In this document: positions 8,765-17,487 of the stretch, in pieces
Layout of the letters: each line of letters starts with the position of its first letter
Numbering within the stretch: position 1 is the first letter of the stretch
NCBI RefSeq assembly: GCF_020884795.1
Contig: NZ_BBZF01000013.1
Coordinates: forward strand, 657,337 to 721,336
Origin: Micromonospora okii
Lineage (GTDB): Bacteria; Actinomycetota; Actinomycetes; Mycobacteriales; Micromonosporaceae
Direction: 5' to 3'
Length of the DNA: 64,000 nt
Notes under the pieces: model-generated
The model's database searches: none
Told to the model about the DNA's origin: nothing
Seen by the model: only the letters and a program-made list of their open reading frames with translations
Program-made: the position numbers and the translations under genes

Positions 8765-9766
8765 ATGAGAATCAGGACGACAGCGGTGGCGGTGCTCGCC
8801 GCGACCGCTGTACTTCTCGCCGGCTGTCAGGGCAGCGACTCGGCCACCGGGGGCGACGGGAGCGCGTACCCCGGTGACCTGACCAAGGGCAAGCGGCTCA
8901 CCATCTACGTGGCCGGGCTGGCCGACCCGAGCAGCGGCTTCTTCCGCGTCCTCAACAACGGCGCCCAGCAGGCCGGCAAGGACCTCGGCGTCGACGTCAA
9001 GTACGTGTACCCGGCGAGCGTCGACCTCGCCTCCTACACCCAGAAGATCCAGGAGGCGGTCGCCACGAAGCCGGACGGCATCCTCCTGCTGGGTATCGGC
9101 GACCTCGACGCGGTCGCCAAGCAGGCGACGGCGCAGGGCGTCGCGGTGGCGTTCAACCCGGCCCCGCCGGTCAAGGACCAGCCGCTGCGGGCAGAGGACG
9201 ACGTCTACGTCTCGCGCGTCGGCGCGGACGAGTACGCCGCGGGCTCCGCAGCGGCGCAACGCTTCGTCGGCAAGGGGGCGAAGTCCATCATCTGCGTGCA
9301 GGAGGGCGTCGGCGACGGCACCCAGACCCAGCGCTGCCAGGGCGTCTCCGACGTGGCCAAGCAGGCCGGTGTCGCCTACGCCCACGTGGCCGGCGAGCCG
9401 GACCCGGGCAAGACCGCCACCATCACCGAGTCCTACCTGCGTGCCCACCCGGACGTGGACGCGATGGTGGCAACCGGTCAGCCGGCCACCGCGGGCATCG
9501 TGGCGGCGAAGAAGGCCGTCGGCCGACCGGTGCAGACCGCCGGCTTCGACGTCAGCCCCGACATCGTCGCCATGATCCAGAAGGGCGACCTCGACTTCAC
9601 GATGGACCAGCAGGGCTGGTGGCGCGGCTACATGTCGGTGCTGGAGCTGGTGCACTACGTCCGGTACCGGCTCGTGCAGTCGAACTACTTCCTCACCGGC
9701 CCGGCGATCGTGGACAAGGCCAACGCCGACTCGGTCGCCGGTCTCGTCGACGCCGGCGTCCGCTGA
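8765..9766 (+). CDS. Sugar ABC transporter substrate-binding lipoprotein
   Basis: Extracellular solute-binding lipoprotein (333 residues) of the periplasmic-binding-protein type 1 family used for ribose, xylose or fructose uptake. A signal peptide ends in the lipobox LLAGC, with Cys21 as the lipidation site; a Ser/Gly linker follows, then the two-lobed binding domain. The ATG is set by GGAAGG 7 bases upstream and by the signal peptide; an upstream in-frame ATG would spoil the signal. It is first in an operon with permease, ATPase, mutarotase-like enzyme, ROK regulator and dehydrogenase. The sugar is not determinable from sequence by eye. Confidence 0.9.
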   Translation: MRIRTTAVAVLAATAVLLAGCQGSDSATGGDGSAYPGDLTKGKRLTIYVAGLADPSSGFFRVLNNGAQQAGKDLGVDVKYVYPASVDLASYTQKIQEAVATKPDGILLLGIGDLDAVAKQATAQGVAVAFNPAPPVKDQPLRAEDDVYVSRVGADEYAAGSAAAQRFVGKGAKSIICVQEGVGDGTQTQRCQGVSDVAKQAGVAYAHVAGEPDPGKTATITESYLRAHPDVDAMVATGQPATAGIVAAKKAVGRPVQTAGFDVSPDIVAMIQKGDLDFTMDQQGWWRGYMSVLELVHYVRYRLVQSNYFLTGPAIVDKANADSVAGLVDAGVR

Positions 9767-9781
9767 GGCAGGGAGCGGACC

Positions 9782-10867
9782 GTGGTAACCAAGTCTGAGA
9801 GCCGAACACCGCTGACCGTGGGCACCCCGACCGTCAAGCGGGGCGCCCACCAGCCGGTGCGACTACTGAACCGCATCCTGCAGCGACCCGAGCTCGCCTC
9901 CCTGGGCGGCCTTCTGGTGACCTTCGTCTGCTTCACGGTGCTCGTGCCCGACCTGTTCCTGTCGCACGCCAACGGCGTCAACATGACCGGCCTCGCGGCG
10001 CAGTACGGAATCGTGGCCATCGGGGTCACCATCCTCATGATCGGCGGCCACTTCGACCTCTCCGTCGGCACCATCGTGGGGCTCACCGGCTGGGCGATGT
10101 ACTTCTTCGGCAACGAGTTGGGCCTCCCGCCGATCCTGACCATCGTCTGCGCGCTCGCCTTCGGGGCGGCGCTGGGCGCGGTGAACGGGATCATCCAGGT
10201 GACCACCGGCCTGCCCTCGTTCATCGTCACGCTCGCCACCGCGCTGGTGTTCCGGGGCGTGCTCACCATGCAGACGAGTGGCTTCCCGGTGGTGGTCCGC
10301 TTCCCCGAGACGTACGCCAACGTGCTCGCCGGCCCGAAGCTGTTCGGCTACCGCATGTCGCTGCTGTGGTTCCTCGTGCTGGCGGTGCTGGCGACGGTGT
10401 TCCTGCTCCGCACCAAGGTGGGGAACTGGACCTTCGCGATCGGGCAGAACGGCAACAGCGCGCGGAACCTCGGCGTGCCGGTCGCCCGCACCACGATCGG
10501 ACTCTTCACGATCTCCGGCTTCACCGCGGCGGTCGCCGGGGTCATCATGGCGGTGCAGTACTTCTCCATCGACGCCAACCGGGGCGTGGGCTGGGAGCTG
10601 ATCACGATCGCCGTCGCCGTCATCGGCGGGACCCTGCTCACCGGCGGCTACGGCAGCGTCCTCGGGACCGTCCTCGGCGCGTTCATGTACGCCATGGTCA
10701 GCGCCGGGCTGCTCCTGGTCGGGCTCCAGGGCTACTGGGTGAACATCTTCGTCGGCGTCGTGGTGCTGGCCGCCGTGCTGTTCAACCGGTTCATCCTGAA
10801 GCGCTTCGTGATGACCCCGGAGCGGCCGACGGTCGACCCGGAACCAAAGGAGGAGGGGGCCCGATGA
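9782..10867 (+). CDS. Sugar ABC transporter permease (RbsC/XylH type)
   Basis: Integral membrane permease of 361 residues with about ten hydrophobic segments and the BPD_transp_2 family features, such as GGHFDLSVGT near residues 82-91, VNGIIQVTTGLPSFIVTLAT, and GGTLLTGGYGSVLGTVLGA toward the end. The GTG start follows GGGAG and comes 15 bases after the binding-protein gene. Its stop overlaps the ATPase start as ATGA, so the two are translationally coupled. It pairs with the lipoprotein and ATPase to import a sugar. Confidence 0.92.
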   Translation: MVTKSESRTPLTVGTPTVKRGAHQPVRLLNRILQRPELASLGGLLVTFVCFTVLVPDLFLSHANGVNMTGLAAQYGIVAIGVTILMIGGHFDLSVGTIVGLTGWAMYFFGNELGLPPILTIVCALAFGAALGAVNGIIQVTTGLPSFIVTLATALVFRGVLTMQTSGFPVVVRFPETYANVLAGPKLFGYRMSLLWFLVLAVLATVFLLRTKVGNWTFAIGQNGNSARNLGVPVARTTIGLFTISGFTAAVAGVIMAVQYFSIDANRGVGWELITIAVAVIGGTLLTGGYGSVLGTVLGAFMYAMVSAGLLLVGLQGYWVNIFVGVVVLAAVLFNRFILKRFVMTPERPTVDPEPKEEGAR

Positions 10868-11607
10868 CAACTCCACCGGTCATGGCGCTGCGTAACGTGA
10901 CCATGCAGTTCCAGTCGGTCGTCGCGCTGCGCGAGGTCAACCTCTCGGCGTACGCCGGGCAGGTGCTGGCCCTGCTGGGGGACAACGGTGCCGGCAAGAG
11001 CACGCTCATCAAGGTGCTCTCCGGCGTGCACCGGCCCACCTCGGGCACGGTCGAGGTGGACGGGAAGCCGGTGGTGCTGCGAAGCGCCCAGGACGCCCGC
11101 GCCCGTGGCATCTCCACGGTCTTCCAGGATCTCGCCGTCTGCGACCTGATGTCGATCTCCCGCAACATGGTGCTCGGCAACGAGCCGACCAAGGGATTCG
11201 GGCCGTTCCGGATCTTCGACAGCCGGCGCGCGGACCAGATCACCGCAGAGGCCCTGACCACCCTCGGCGTCAACATCCGGCGTCGGCTCAACGACCCGGC
11301 GGCCACCCTGTCCGGCGGTCAGAAGCAGGCCGTGGCCATCGCCCGCGCCATCGCGTACGGCTCCCGCTGCCTGATCCTGGACGAGCCGACCGCGGCGCTG
11401 GCGGTGCGGCAGACCCAACAGGTGCTCGACCAGGTCCGGGCGGCCCGGGACGCCGGCCAGGCGGTCATTCTGATCATGCACAACCTGCAGCAGGCCCTCT
11501 CCGTCGCGGACCGGGTGCTGGTGCTGGCCCGTGGTCGGGTGATGGGGGAGTTCGACAGGGAGACGGCCGACATCGACGAGATCACCTCCCTCGTGGCGAA
11601 GGGCTGA
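10864..11607 (+). CDS. Sugar ABC transporter ATP-binding protein
   Basis: A 247-residue ATPase with Walker A GDNGAGKST, signature LSGGQKQ and Walker B CLILDEPTAAL. It has one nucleotide-binding domain, not the tandem pair of RbsA/XylG (about 500 residues), so it probably works as a homodimer, as in the fructose-type FrcA subfamily. The ATG overlaps the permease stop by 4 bases and has a near-consensus AAAGGAGGAGGGGG upstream. Role: powers the importer. Confidence 0.93.
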   Translation: MTTPPVMALRNVTMQFQSVVALREVNLSAYAGQVLALLGDNGAGKSTLIKVLSGVHRPTSGTVEVDGKPVVLRSAQDARARGISTVFQDLAVCDLMSISRNMVLGNEPTKGFGPFRIFDSRRADQITAEALTTLGVNIRRRLNDPAATLSGGQKQAVAIARAIAYGSRCLILDEPTAALAVRQTQQVLDQVRAARDAGQAVILIMHNLQQALSVADRVLVLARGRVMGEFDRETADIDEITSLVAKG

Positions 11608-11618
11608 CGGGTGACCTG

Positions 11619-12425
11619 GTGACGGAACTCATTCATCTCGCGGCCGGCGAATGCACCGCCGTCCTCGACCCGGACCAGGGCGGTCGGCTCGCCTCGTTCA
11701 CCATCGCCGGGCACGAGCTGCTGGTGCCGCACGGCGCGGACATCTTCCACTGGGGCAGCTTCGTGCTGGCCCCGTGGGTCGGCCGGCTCCGCAACGGGCT
11801 GCTGACCTTCGACGGGGAGGAGCACAGACTCCCGATCAACGGCGCGCCGCACGCGCTGCACGGGCTGGTCACCGATCGCGCCTGGCGGGTCGAGGGCGAT
11901 GGGCGGCTCAGCATCGACCTCGCCCCGCCGTGGCCCTGGCCGGGTCGCGTGATCCAGACCGCGACCCTGCACCCGGACCGGTTCGAGTTCGCCATCGAGG
12001 TCCACTCCGAGCAGCGGATGCCGGTCGACGTCGGTTGGCACCCGTGGTTCAACCGTCACCTGGTGGGGCCGGACGGGACCCGGTCGGCGGAGGTGGAGTT
12101 GGACGTCGCGCCGGCGCTGATGTACGCCGATGCGGCGGACCGGGTGCCCGACGGTCGGCTGGTGCCCCCGGTGCCCCGCCCGTGGGACTACTGCTTCGTG
12201 GACCTGGCCGCGCCGCCGGTGCTGCGCTGGCCCGGTCTGCTGGAGTTGGAAGTGCGATCGGAGTGTCCATACTGGGTGCTCTACGACATGGAGGAGGAGG
12301 GTGTGTGCGTCGAGCCGTGGACCGGGCCGCCCAACTCGCTGAACCTGCCGAACCCCACCACCGTCGGTCCCGGTCGGCCGCTGCGCGCCACGATGACCTG
12401 GGCCTGGCGATGGCTGTCCCGATGA
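11619..12425 (+). CDS. Aldose 1-epimerase family protein
   Basis: A 268-residue galactose-mutarotase-like beta-sandwich protein, interconverting alpha and beta anomers of an imported sugar or acting on a sugar phosphate. Visible family landmarks are the acidic N-terminal strand, NGAPHALHGLV (catalytic His region), DVGWHPWFNRHL (second His) and EPWTGPPNSLN with the catalytic Glu near the end. The GTG start is 11 bases after the ATPase stop. Its end overlaps the ROK gene as ATGA. Position in the uptake operon supports a role in preparing the imported sugar. Confidence 0.88.
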   Translation: MTELIHLAAGECTAVLDPDQGGRLASFTIAGHELLVPHGADIFHWGSFVLAPWVGRLRNGLLTFDGEEHRLPINGAPHALHGLVTDRAWRVEGDGRLSIDLAPPWPWPGRVIQTATLHPDRFEFAIEVHSEQRMPVDVGWHPWFNRHLVGPDGTRSAEVELDVAPALMYADAADRVPDGRLVPPVPRPWDYCFVDLAAPPVLRWPGLLELEVRSECPYWVLYDMEEEGVCVEPWTGPPNSLNLPNPTTVGPGRPLRATMTWAWRWLSR

Positions 12426-13630
12426 CACTGGGGGAGGCGGGGGCGAACCGGCCGGCGCCGACCCTGGTGTCACCCGCGATGGCGGTCGAGGCCAACCGCG
12501 CCCGGGTGCTACAGGCGCTCTACGACATCGGTCCGCTGTCCCGGGCCGATCTGGCCCGGCTCACCGGTGCCACCCGGGCCACCATCGGCGCCATCGTGTT
12601 GCCGCTGCTCGAACGGGGGCTGCTGGTCGAGCGGGACCCCGCGCCGGTCGCCCCCGGCGGCGGCAAGCCGGCCCGCCCGCTGTTCTTCTCCCCGACCAGT
12701 TGGCCGATCGGGTCGGTGCACCTCCGCCCCGGACGCATCGACGCGGCGCTGGTCAGCGCGGGCGGCAACGTGCTGGCCACCGCGCAGGAGCAGTTCCCGG
12801 CGCGGACGCGGGACGCCGGCAGCGTGGTGGACGCGGTGATCAGGGCGCTGGACGCGGTGCTGCCGAAGGAGCGCGACGATCTGGTCGGCGTCGGTATCGC
12901 CGTCGGCGGCATGGTCGACACCGACGTGGGCAGCATAGTCGCCATCAACCTGGCCCCCGGGCTGGCCGGGCTGCCGCTGGGCCCGCTGGTGTCGGACCGG
13001 ATCGGGCTGCCGGTCTTCCTGGACCTGCACCCCCGGGCCCAGGCGTTGGGGGACCGCTGGTTCGGCCAGGGGCGTGGCGTCTCCTCGTTCGCGTCGATCT
13101 ACACGGGCGAGGCGATCGGTGTCGGCATGGTGCTGGACGGCGCCATCCACCGTGGGCCGAAGGGCTCCGGCGGCGAGATCGGGCACACCATCGTGCAGGC
13201 CGGCGGGCAGCAGTGCCGGTGCGGCCGACGCGGGTGCTGGGAGACCATCGCCACCCATCGGTGGCTGCGCGCTGAGGCGGGGCGGCTCGGGCTGCCCGCG
13301 GCCCGCACCATGACCACCGGCACGCTGGCCCGTCTCGCGGCGAAGGGGCACCCGGGGGCGGACGAGCTGTTCGAGAACTACGCGTACAACCTCGCTCTCG
13401 GCATCGCGAACCTGCAACAGATCCTCGCGCCGGGCCTGTTCATTCTGCACGGCGACGTGGTCTTCGGCGGCGAGGCGTTCCGGAGCGCCATCGAGCGCAA
13501 CGTCCGCGCCGCGCTGCCGCCGCATCCCGGCGGGGAGCCGCGCATCGCCTTCTCCGAACTCCAGGACCGCGCGACCCTGCTCGGCGGGGCCGGCCTGGTT
13601 CTTTCCCACTCGCTTCAACTGGCTGTCTGA
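12422..13630 (+). CDS. ROK-family sugar-responsive transcriptional regulator
   Basis: A 402-residue repressor of the NagC/XylR type. Residues about 20-75 form a winged helix-turn-helix (LSRADLARLTGATRATIG). The rest is the ROK sugar-binding fold with GVGIAVGG. The zinc motif is intact: GHTIVQ followed by CRCGRRGCWE. It presumably binds the sugar and controls the operon it lies in. The ATG overlaps the epimerase stop by 4 bases; an ATG 12 bases earlier is possible. It is encoded inside the operon, which suggests feedback control. The operator was not identified. Confidence 0.9.
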   Translation: MTLGEAGANRPAPTLVSPAMAVEANRARVLQALYDIGPLSRADLARLTGATRATIGAIVLPLLERGLLVERDPAPVAPGGGKPARPLFFSPTSWPIGSVHLRPGRIDAALVSAGGNVLATAQEQFPARTRDAGSVVDAVIRALDAVLPKERDDLVGVGIAVGGMVDTDVGSIVAINLAPGLAGLPLGPLVSDRIGLPVFLDLHPRAQALGDRWFGQGRGVSSFASIYTGEAIGVGMVLDGAIHRGPKGSGGEIGHTIVQAGGQQCRCGRRGCWETIATHRWLRAEAGRLGLPAARTMTTGTLARLAAKGHPGADELFENYAYNLALGIANLQQILAPGLFILHGDVVFGGEAFRSAIERNVRAALPPHPGGEPRIAFSELQDRATLLGGAGLVLSHSLQLAV

Positions 13631-13648
13631 CTACACGAGGAGATACCC

Positions 13649-14416
13649 ATGGGTGTCCTGGACACGTTCCGGCTCGACAACAAGGTGGCGCTGGTGACCG
13701 GCGGTAGCCGGGGCATCGGCGCCGCGCTCGCCGTCGCGCTCGCCGAGGCCGGGGCGGACGTCGCCATCACCGCGCGGGAGCCCGACCGGGCCGAGCAGGC
13801 GCTGGCCCACCTGAAGTCCCTCGGCGTACGGGCGATGGCGCTCGACGCGGACGTCACCCGGCCGGAGCAGGTGACCGCGGCGGTGGACCGGATCACCGAG
13901 GAACTCGGCCCGATCGACGTGCTGATCAACAATGCCGGGATCAGCTTCGGTGCGACCGCGGTCGAGATGACCGACGACCAGTGGCAGTCCGTGCTCGACG
14001 TGAACCTCAACGGCGTGTGGCGCGTCACGCAGACCGTCGGCCGGCAGATGGTCGCCCGTGGCTCCGGCACGATCGTCAACGTCGGCTCGATGTCGGCGAT
14101 GATCGTCAACCGGCCGCGCTGGCAGGCCCCCTACCTCGCGTCCAAGGCGGCGGTGCACCAACTCACCAAGGCGCTCGCCGCCGAGTGGGCGCCGCACGGG
14201 GTGCGGGTGAACGCGCTCGCCCCCGGCTACATCCTCACCGAGGCGTCTCCGGTCGACCAGCCGGAGTACCAGCCCTGGTGCGTGGAGCCGGCGGCGATGA
14301 AGCGGTACGGGCTGCCCGAGGAACTCGGCCCGGCGACCGTCTTCCTGGCCAGCGACGCGTCCAGCTTCATGACCGGTTCGATCGTGGTCATCGACGGCGG
14401 CTACACCCTCTTCTGA
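13649..14416 (+). CDS. SDR-family NAD(P)-dependent oxidoreductase
   Basis: A 255-residue classical short-chain dehydrogenase/reductase. The cofactor motif is TGGSRGIG (about residues 18-25), NNAG at about 93-96, the catalytic Ser in VGSMSAM and the catalytic Tyr/Lys in YLASK. The C-terminal segment ends in the usual GGYT. It is the last gene of the sugar operon (18-base gap after the ROK gene), so it probably oxidises or reduces the imported sugar or its acid, as in gluconate- or fucose-type pathways; the substrate is inference only. A hairpin follows. Confidence 0.92.
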   Translation: MGVLDTFRLDNKVALVTGGSRGIGAALAVALAEAGADVAITAREPDRAEQALAHLKSLGVRAMALDADVTRPEQVTAAVDRITEELGPIDVLINNAGISFGATAVEMTDDQWQSVLDVNLNGVWRVTQTVGRQMVARGSGTIVNVGSMSAMIVNRPRWQAPYLASKAAVHQLTKALAAEWAPHGVRVNALAPGYILTEASPVDQPEYQPWCVEPAAMKRYGLPEELGPATVFLASDASSFMTGSIVVIDGGYTLF

Positions 14417-14444
14417 CGGCAGCGCCCATCGGCCCGGCCGCTGG

Positions 14445-14469
14445 CCCCGCCCCGCAGCCGGGGGCGGGG
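14445..14469 (+). terminator. Hairpin terminator of the sugar operon
   Basis: Inverted repeat CCCCGCCCC (14445-14453) and GGGGCGGGG (14461-14469) with a 7-base loop, 28 bases after the dehydrogenase stop. There is no T-run. Confidence 0.6.
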
Positions 14470-14471
14470 TG

Positions 14472-14551
14472 GGGTCAGCGGCCCGGGGGCAGGGCGTAGC
14501 CGACGTAGCCGCGCCGGGCGAGCGTCCAGCCGGTCGGCACGGGGCCGGCGC
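14472..14551 (-). pseudogene. Duplicated C-terminal fragment of the membrane glycosyltransferase at 15229
   Basis: These 80 bases match 15226-15305 with only six differences. Read on the - strand, both encode the end of the same protein: GWTLARRGYVGYALPPGR-stop here and GWTLTWRGYVGYALPPGR-stop in the intact gene. Homology ends abruptly at 14552, so this is a leftover C-terminus with no gene attached. The two copies lie as direct repeats on either side of the small gene at 14631, suggesting that gene arrived within, or split, a duplicated segment. Confidence 0.75.
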
Positions 14552-14580
14552 GTGGTCGTCCCCGGCGTGGAAGTTCTGTG

Positions 14581-14630
14581 AATCGGCGGTGGCCCATGTC
14601 ATGTGGCGGGTTGTCGTCGTTGGTCAGGGC
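14581..14630 (+). promoter_or_regulatory. Conserved upstream region shared with 8273-8322
   Basis: Fifty bases immediately before ATG 14631 match the region before the truncated copy at 8323 (39 of 50 identical, no gaps). The conservation before the start codon, with an in-frame stop in the other copy, argues for a promoter or leader element rather than coding sequence. Confidence 0.5.
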
Positions 14631-15143
14631 ATGGACGTCTTCTCCCGAACGTTCCTTCCGGCCGTCGCCGAGACCGGGTTGGCGGCGCAGACCGTCAGCC
14701 GGCACATGCCGGTCTTCCGCCGCTGCGTCGGTGCGGGCGAGGCGATCGTCCTGGTCACCCGGTGCGGCCGACCGGAGCGGCCGGTCGGTGAGTATCTGCT
14801 GCTGCTGACCCATCGGCGGCTCGTGGTCACCCGGCAGACCCGGGTCCTGCACCGGTTGCGTCTGCACCTCAACGCCGAGCTGCGCGAGCTGAGCGACGTC
14901 ACCTGGAGCACCGACGCCCGGCTCTCCGTGATCGAGTTGGCCGCCACCGCCATCGACGGCGTGCGGGAGCGGTTCCTGATCCGCACCCAGCACCCGAGGC
15001 AGGTGTGGCAGCTCGACGCCCTGCTGCACCACGCCTTCCGCGCCCGGCTGCGCACCCCCCGCGAGCGGGTCGTGGCCACCATCGGCGACGCGCCGGCCGC
15101 CGCCCTACGCCCCGCCGCGTCCCGGCCCGTCGTCCTGCACTGA
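14631..15143 (+). CDS. Conserved protein of unknown function, PH-like core
   Basis: A 170-residue soluble protein that I do not recognise by name. The middle (about residues 55-120) alternates short hydrophobic strands with charged turns (YLLLLTHRRLVVT, VIELAATAI, RERFLIRT) and ends in a helix (WQLDALLHHAF), the pattern of bacterial PH-like domains. No membrane segment or signal peptide. The ATG at 14631 was chosen because MDVFSRTFLP is exactly conserved in the broken copy at 8323; an in-frame ATG at 14601 is possible. It sits between two copies of a glycosyltransferase C-terminus. Confidence 0.7.
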   Translation: MDVFSRTFLPAVAETGLAAQTVSRHMPVFRRCVGAGEAIVLVTRCGRPERPVGEYLLLLTHRRLVVTRQTRVLHRLRLHLNAELRELSDVTWSTDARLSVIELAATAIDGVRERFLIRTQHPRQVWQLDALLHHAFRARLRTPRERVVATIGDAPAAALRPAASRPVVLH

Positions 15144-15228
15144 CCGGCCGCGCACCCGATGCGAGGAAAGGCACCTTGTCAACGCGCGCCGAACCCATCG
15201 GCCGCCAAGGCGGCTGCCCCGCCCCGGG

Positions 15229-17364
15229 TCAGCGGCCCGGGGGCAGGGCGTAGCCGACGTAGCCGCGCCAGGTGAGCGTCCAGCCAACCGGCACGAGGCC
15301 GGCGCAGGGCCTGCGGGTGCCGGTGCAGACGATCGCGTCCGTCGAGGCCGGGTCGGCCGGCGGGCGGTCCGGCAGCACCGACTGGAGCGCCACCAGTTCC
15401 GGCGCCCGGCCGTCCGCGTCGCGCAGCAGCAGCCACCAGGGGTACTCCCAGTTGTCGTTCTGCTGCACCAGCCCGATCCGTCGGGCGCCGGAGGCGCGCA
15501 CCGCGTCGGCCGCCCACCGGAACTCCTCCGCCCACCCGGGGCGGCGCAGGAAGCGGGTGTCCCACTCCGAGGTGGTGAAGACCGAGCCCGCACCGACCAG
15601 CCGGCGGGGGAAGCCGTACGACAGGGCGAGCACCCCGGACAGCGCGCAGGTGGCCAGCACGGTCACCGCCAGCCCGACCGCCACCGGCCGCCGCCCCGGC
15701 AGGGGCGCGGCGGGGACGCCGTCGCGGCCCCGGGGCGGGAGCCGGCGGCGGAAGAGGTCGTCCAGCCAGAGCCCGGCCAGCGGCACCGCCAGGACCAGGG
15801 CGTAGAGCAGGAGCCGGTTCCCCCACGGCTGCCACTTGATCATGGCGGTGTGCAGCGCGACGGCGGTCACCACCACGACCGCGTACCCGCGCAGGGCGCC
15901 GGCCGAGGCCGGGCTGATCCGGGCCGGCCGCCGCAGCGCGACCACGGCCCCGACCAGGGCCAGCGCGCCGGCCAGCGGGAACGCCACCCGGTCCTCGTCC
16001 GGATACCAGGACGGCACGGGGAAGGTCTCCCGGCCGAACGTGATCGCCCGGTCCTGCGGGTCCACCCCGATGAGCCGGGCCCCCGCCATGATCGCCGCCG
16101 CCGTGCCGTCGCGCAGCGGCGCGAGCGGGGTGTCCAACGCGGTGTGCCCGATCCGCAGCGCGTTGACCAGGACCGACGGCGGGTCGTGCCGCTCCATAGG
16201 GATGGACTCGCGCAGCCGGGGCGGCCCCAGCGGGTGCCCGAACTCGGCCTGCACCCGAGCCAGGAACGGGCCGACCACCACGAGGGCGGCCAGCAGCACC
16301 AGCACCGAACCGGCCACGGTCCGGCCCACGTCCCCGGCCCGCAACCCGCGACCACCGTCGCCGCCGCGACCAGCACCAGCGTCGCCGCCACCGCCGTCGT
16401 CGTCGTTACCCGCGCCGTCGCCGCCGTCGACCCGCGAGGGAGCGCCGAGGTGCGCCAGCCGGAGCTGGCCGATCCCCCAGAGCACCAGCAGCGGGCCGAC
16501 CGCGACCAGCCCGCTGGTCTTCGTCACGGCGGTCAGCCCGGTGCCCGCCCCGAGCAGCAGCAGCGCGCCCAGCCCGGCGCGCCGACGCAGCCCGTCCAGC
16601 GCCAGCGTCGCCACGCAGGCCACCCAGGCGGCGCAGACCAGGTCGGTCTGGGTGCTGGTCGCCTGGAGCGCCACCATCGGGGTGGTGCCGAGCACGAACG
16701 CGGTGATCCACTGGGCCCGCCGCCGGCCGCCGAGCTGGGCGGTGATCCGGGCGGCGGCCAGCAGGCAGAGGACGCCGGCCCCCCACTGGACGAGGTTGTG
16801 CAGCGCGTCGCCGCCGGTGAACAGGCGCAGGTGCAGCAGCAGGTACTCCGCCCCGGGCGGGATGGTCACCTGCCGGTGGATCGCGGTGGGCCAGAAGTCC
16901 AGGTCGCCCTGGGCCACCCAGTGCTCCACCTTCGGCAGGTGGTAGGTCTGCGAGTCGAAGTTGTTGGGCTCGGCGAGCAGCGCGATCAGCAGCTCGACCC
17001 CGACCAGCGCGCCGACCGTGCCGGCCAGCAGCCGCTCGCCCCGTCCCGCCGTACGCCACGGGGCGGTCGGCCCGGGACGCCCGGCGGCCGGCGCGGGGTC
17101 GTGGCGCAGCCGCCAGCCGGCGGCGGCCACCGTGCCGGCAACGAAGAGCAGCCAGGCGACCGCGAAGGCGGGCAGGGTCAACAGGCGCAGCGCCCCGAGC
17201 AGCTCCACCGTCAGCACCGCGTACGCGCCGGTGACCAGCGCGGCCCGGACCACGGCCAGGCGCAGCGGGGCGACGACGTCCGTCAGGCGGGGCCGCAGCG
17301 CCACCGTGAGAGCCGCGACGGCGACGGGCGGGGCCGCCACGAGGAGGAAGCCGGCTGCCGACAT
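15229..17364 (-). CDS. GT-C type membrane glycosyltransferase (GT39-like)
   Basis: A 711-residue integral membrane protein with about 11-13 hydrophobic segments. An acidic loop early in the protein (EPNNFDSQTYHLPKVEHW) resembles the Asp-containing first loop of GT39/ArnT mannosyltransferases that use polyprenyl-phosphate sugars. A Gly/Asp-rich low-complexity insert lies at about residues 313-345. No ribosome binding site is seen; TTTACT at 17376-17371 ends 7 bases before ATG 17364, fitting a leaderless start (ATG 17382 is the alternative). It is divergent from a GT2 gene that could make the polyprenyl-phosphate donor. The last 26 codons are duplicated at 14472-14551. Confidence 0.78.
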   Translation of the reverse strand: MSAAGFLLVAAPPVAVAALTVALRPRLTDVVAPLRLAVVRAALVTGAYAVLTVELLGALRLLTLPAFAVAWLLFVAGTVAAAGWRLRHDPAPAAGRPGPTAPWRTAGRGERLLAGTVGALVGVELLIALLAEPNNFDSQTYHLPKVEHWVAQGDLDFWPTAIHRQVTIPPGAEYLLLHLRLFTGGDALHNLVQWGAGVLCLLAAARITAQLGGRRRAQWITAFVLGTTPMVALQATSTQTDLVCAAWVACVATLALDGLRRRAGLGALLLLGAGTGLTAVTKTSGLVAVGPLLVLWGIGQLRLAHLGAPSRVDGGDGAGNDDDGGGGDAGAGRGGDGGRGLRAGDVGRTVAGSVLVLLAALVVVGPFLARVQAEFGHPLGPPRLRESIPMERHDPPSVLVNALRIGHTALDTPLAPLRDGTAAAIMAGARLIGVDPQDRAITFGRETFPVPSWYPDEDRVAFPLAGALALVGAVVALRRPARISPASAGALRGYAVVVVTAVALHTAMIKWQPWGNRLLLYALVLAVPLAGLWLDDLFRRRLPPRGRDGVPAAPLPGRRPVAVGLAVTVLATCALSGVLALSYGFPRRLVGAGSVFTTSEWDTRFLRRPGWAEEFRWAADAVRASGARRIGLVQQNDNWEYPWWLLLRDADGRAPELVALQSVLPDRPPADPASTDAIVCTGTRRPCAGLVPVGWTLTWRGYVGYALPPGR

Positions 17365-17487
17365 GGCGGAAGTAAACACCATCGGGCTGAGTGCGCCACG
17401 CCCGCCGCCGGGCGGTGGGGAACGCGCTGGACCGGCCTGCCAGGCTACGCTAGGGCCGACGTGTCTGCCGCCACCGTGGAGATTCCC

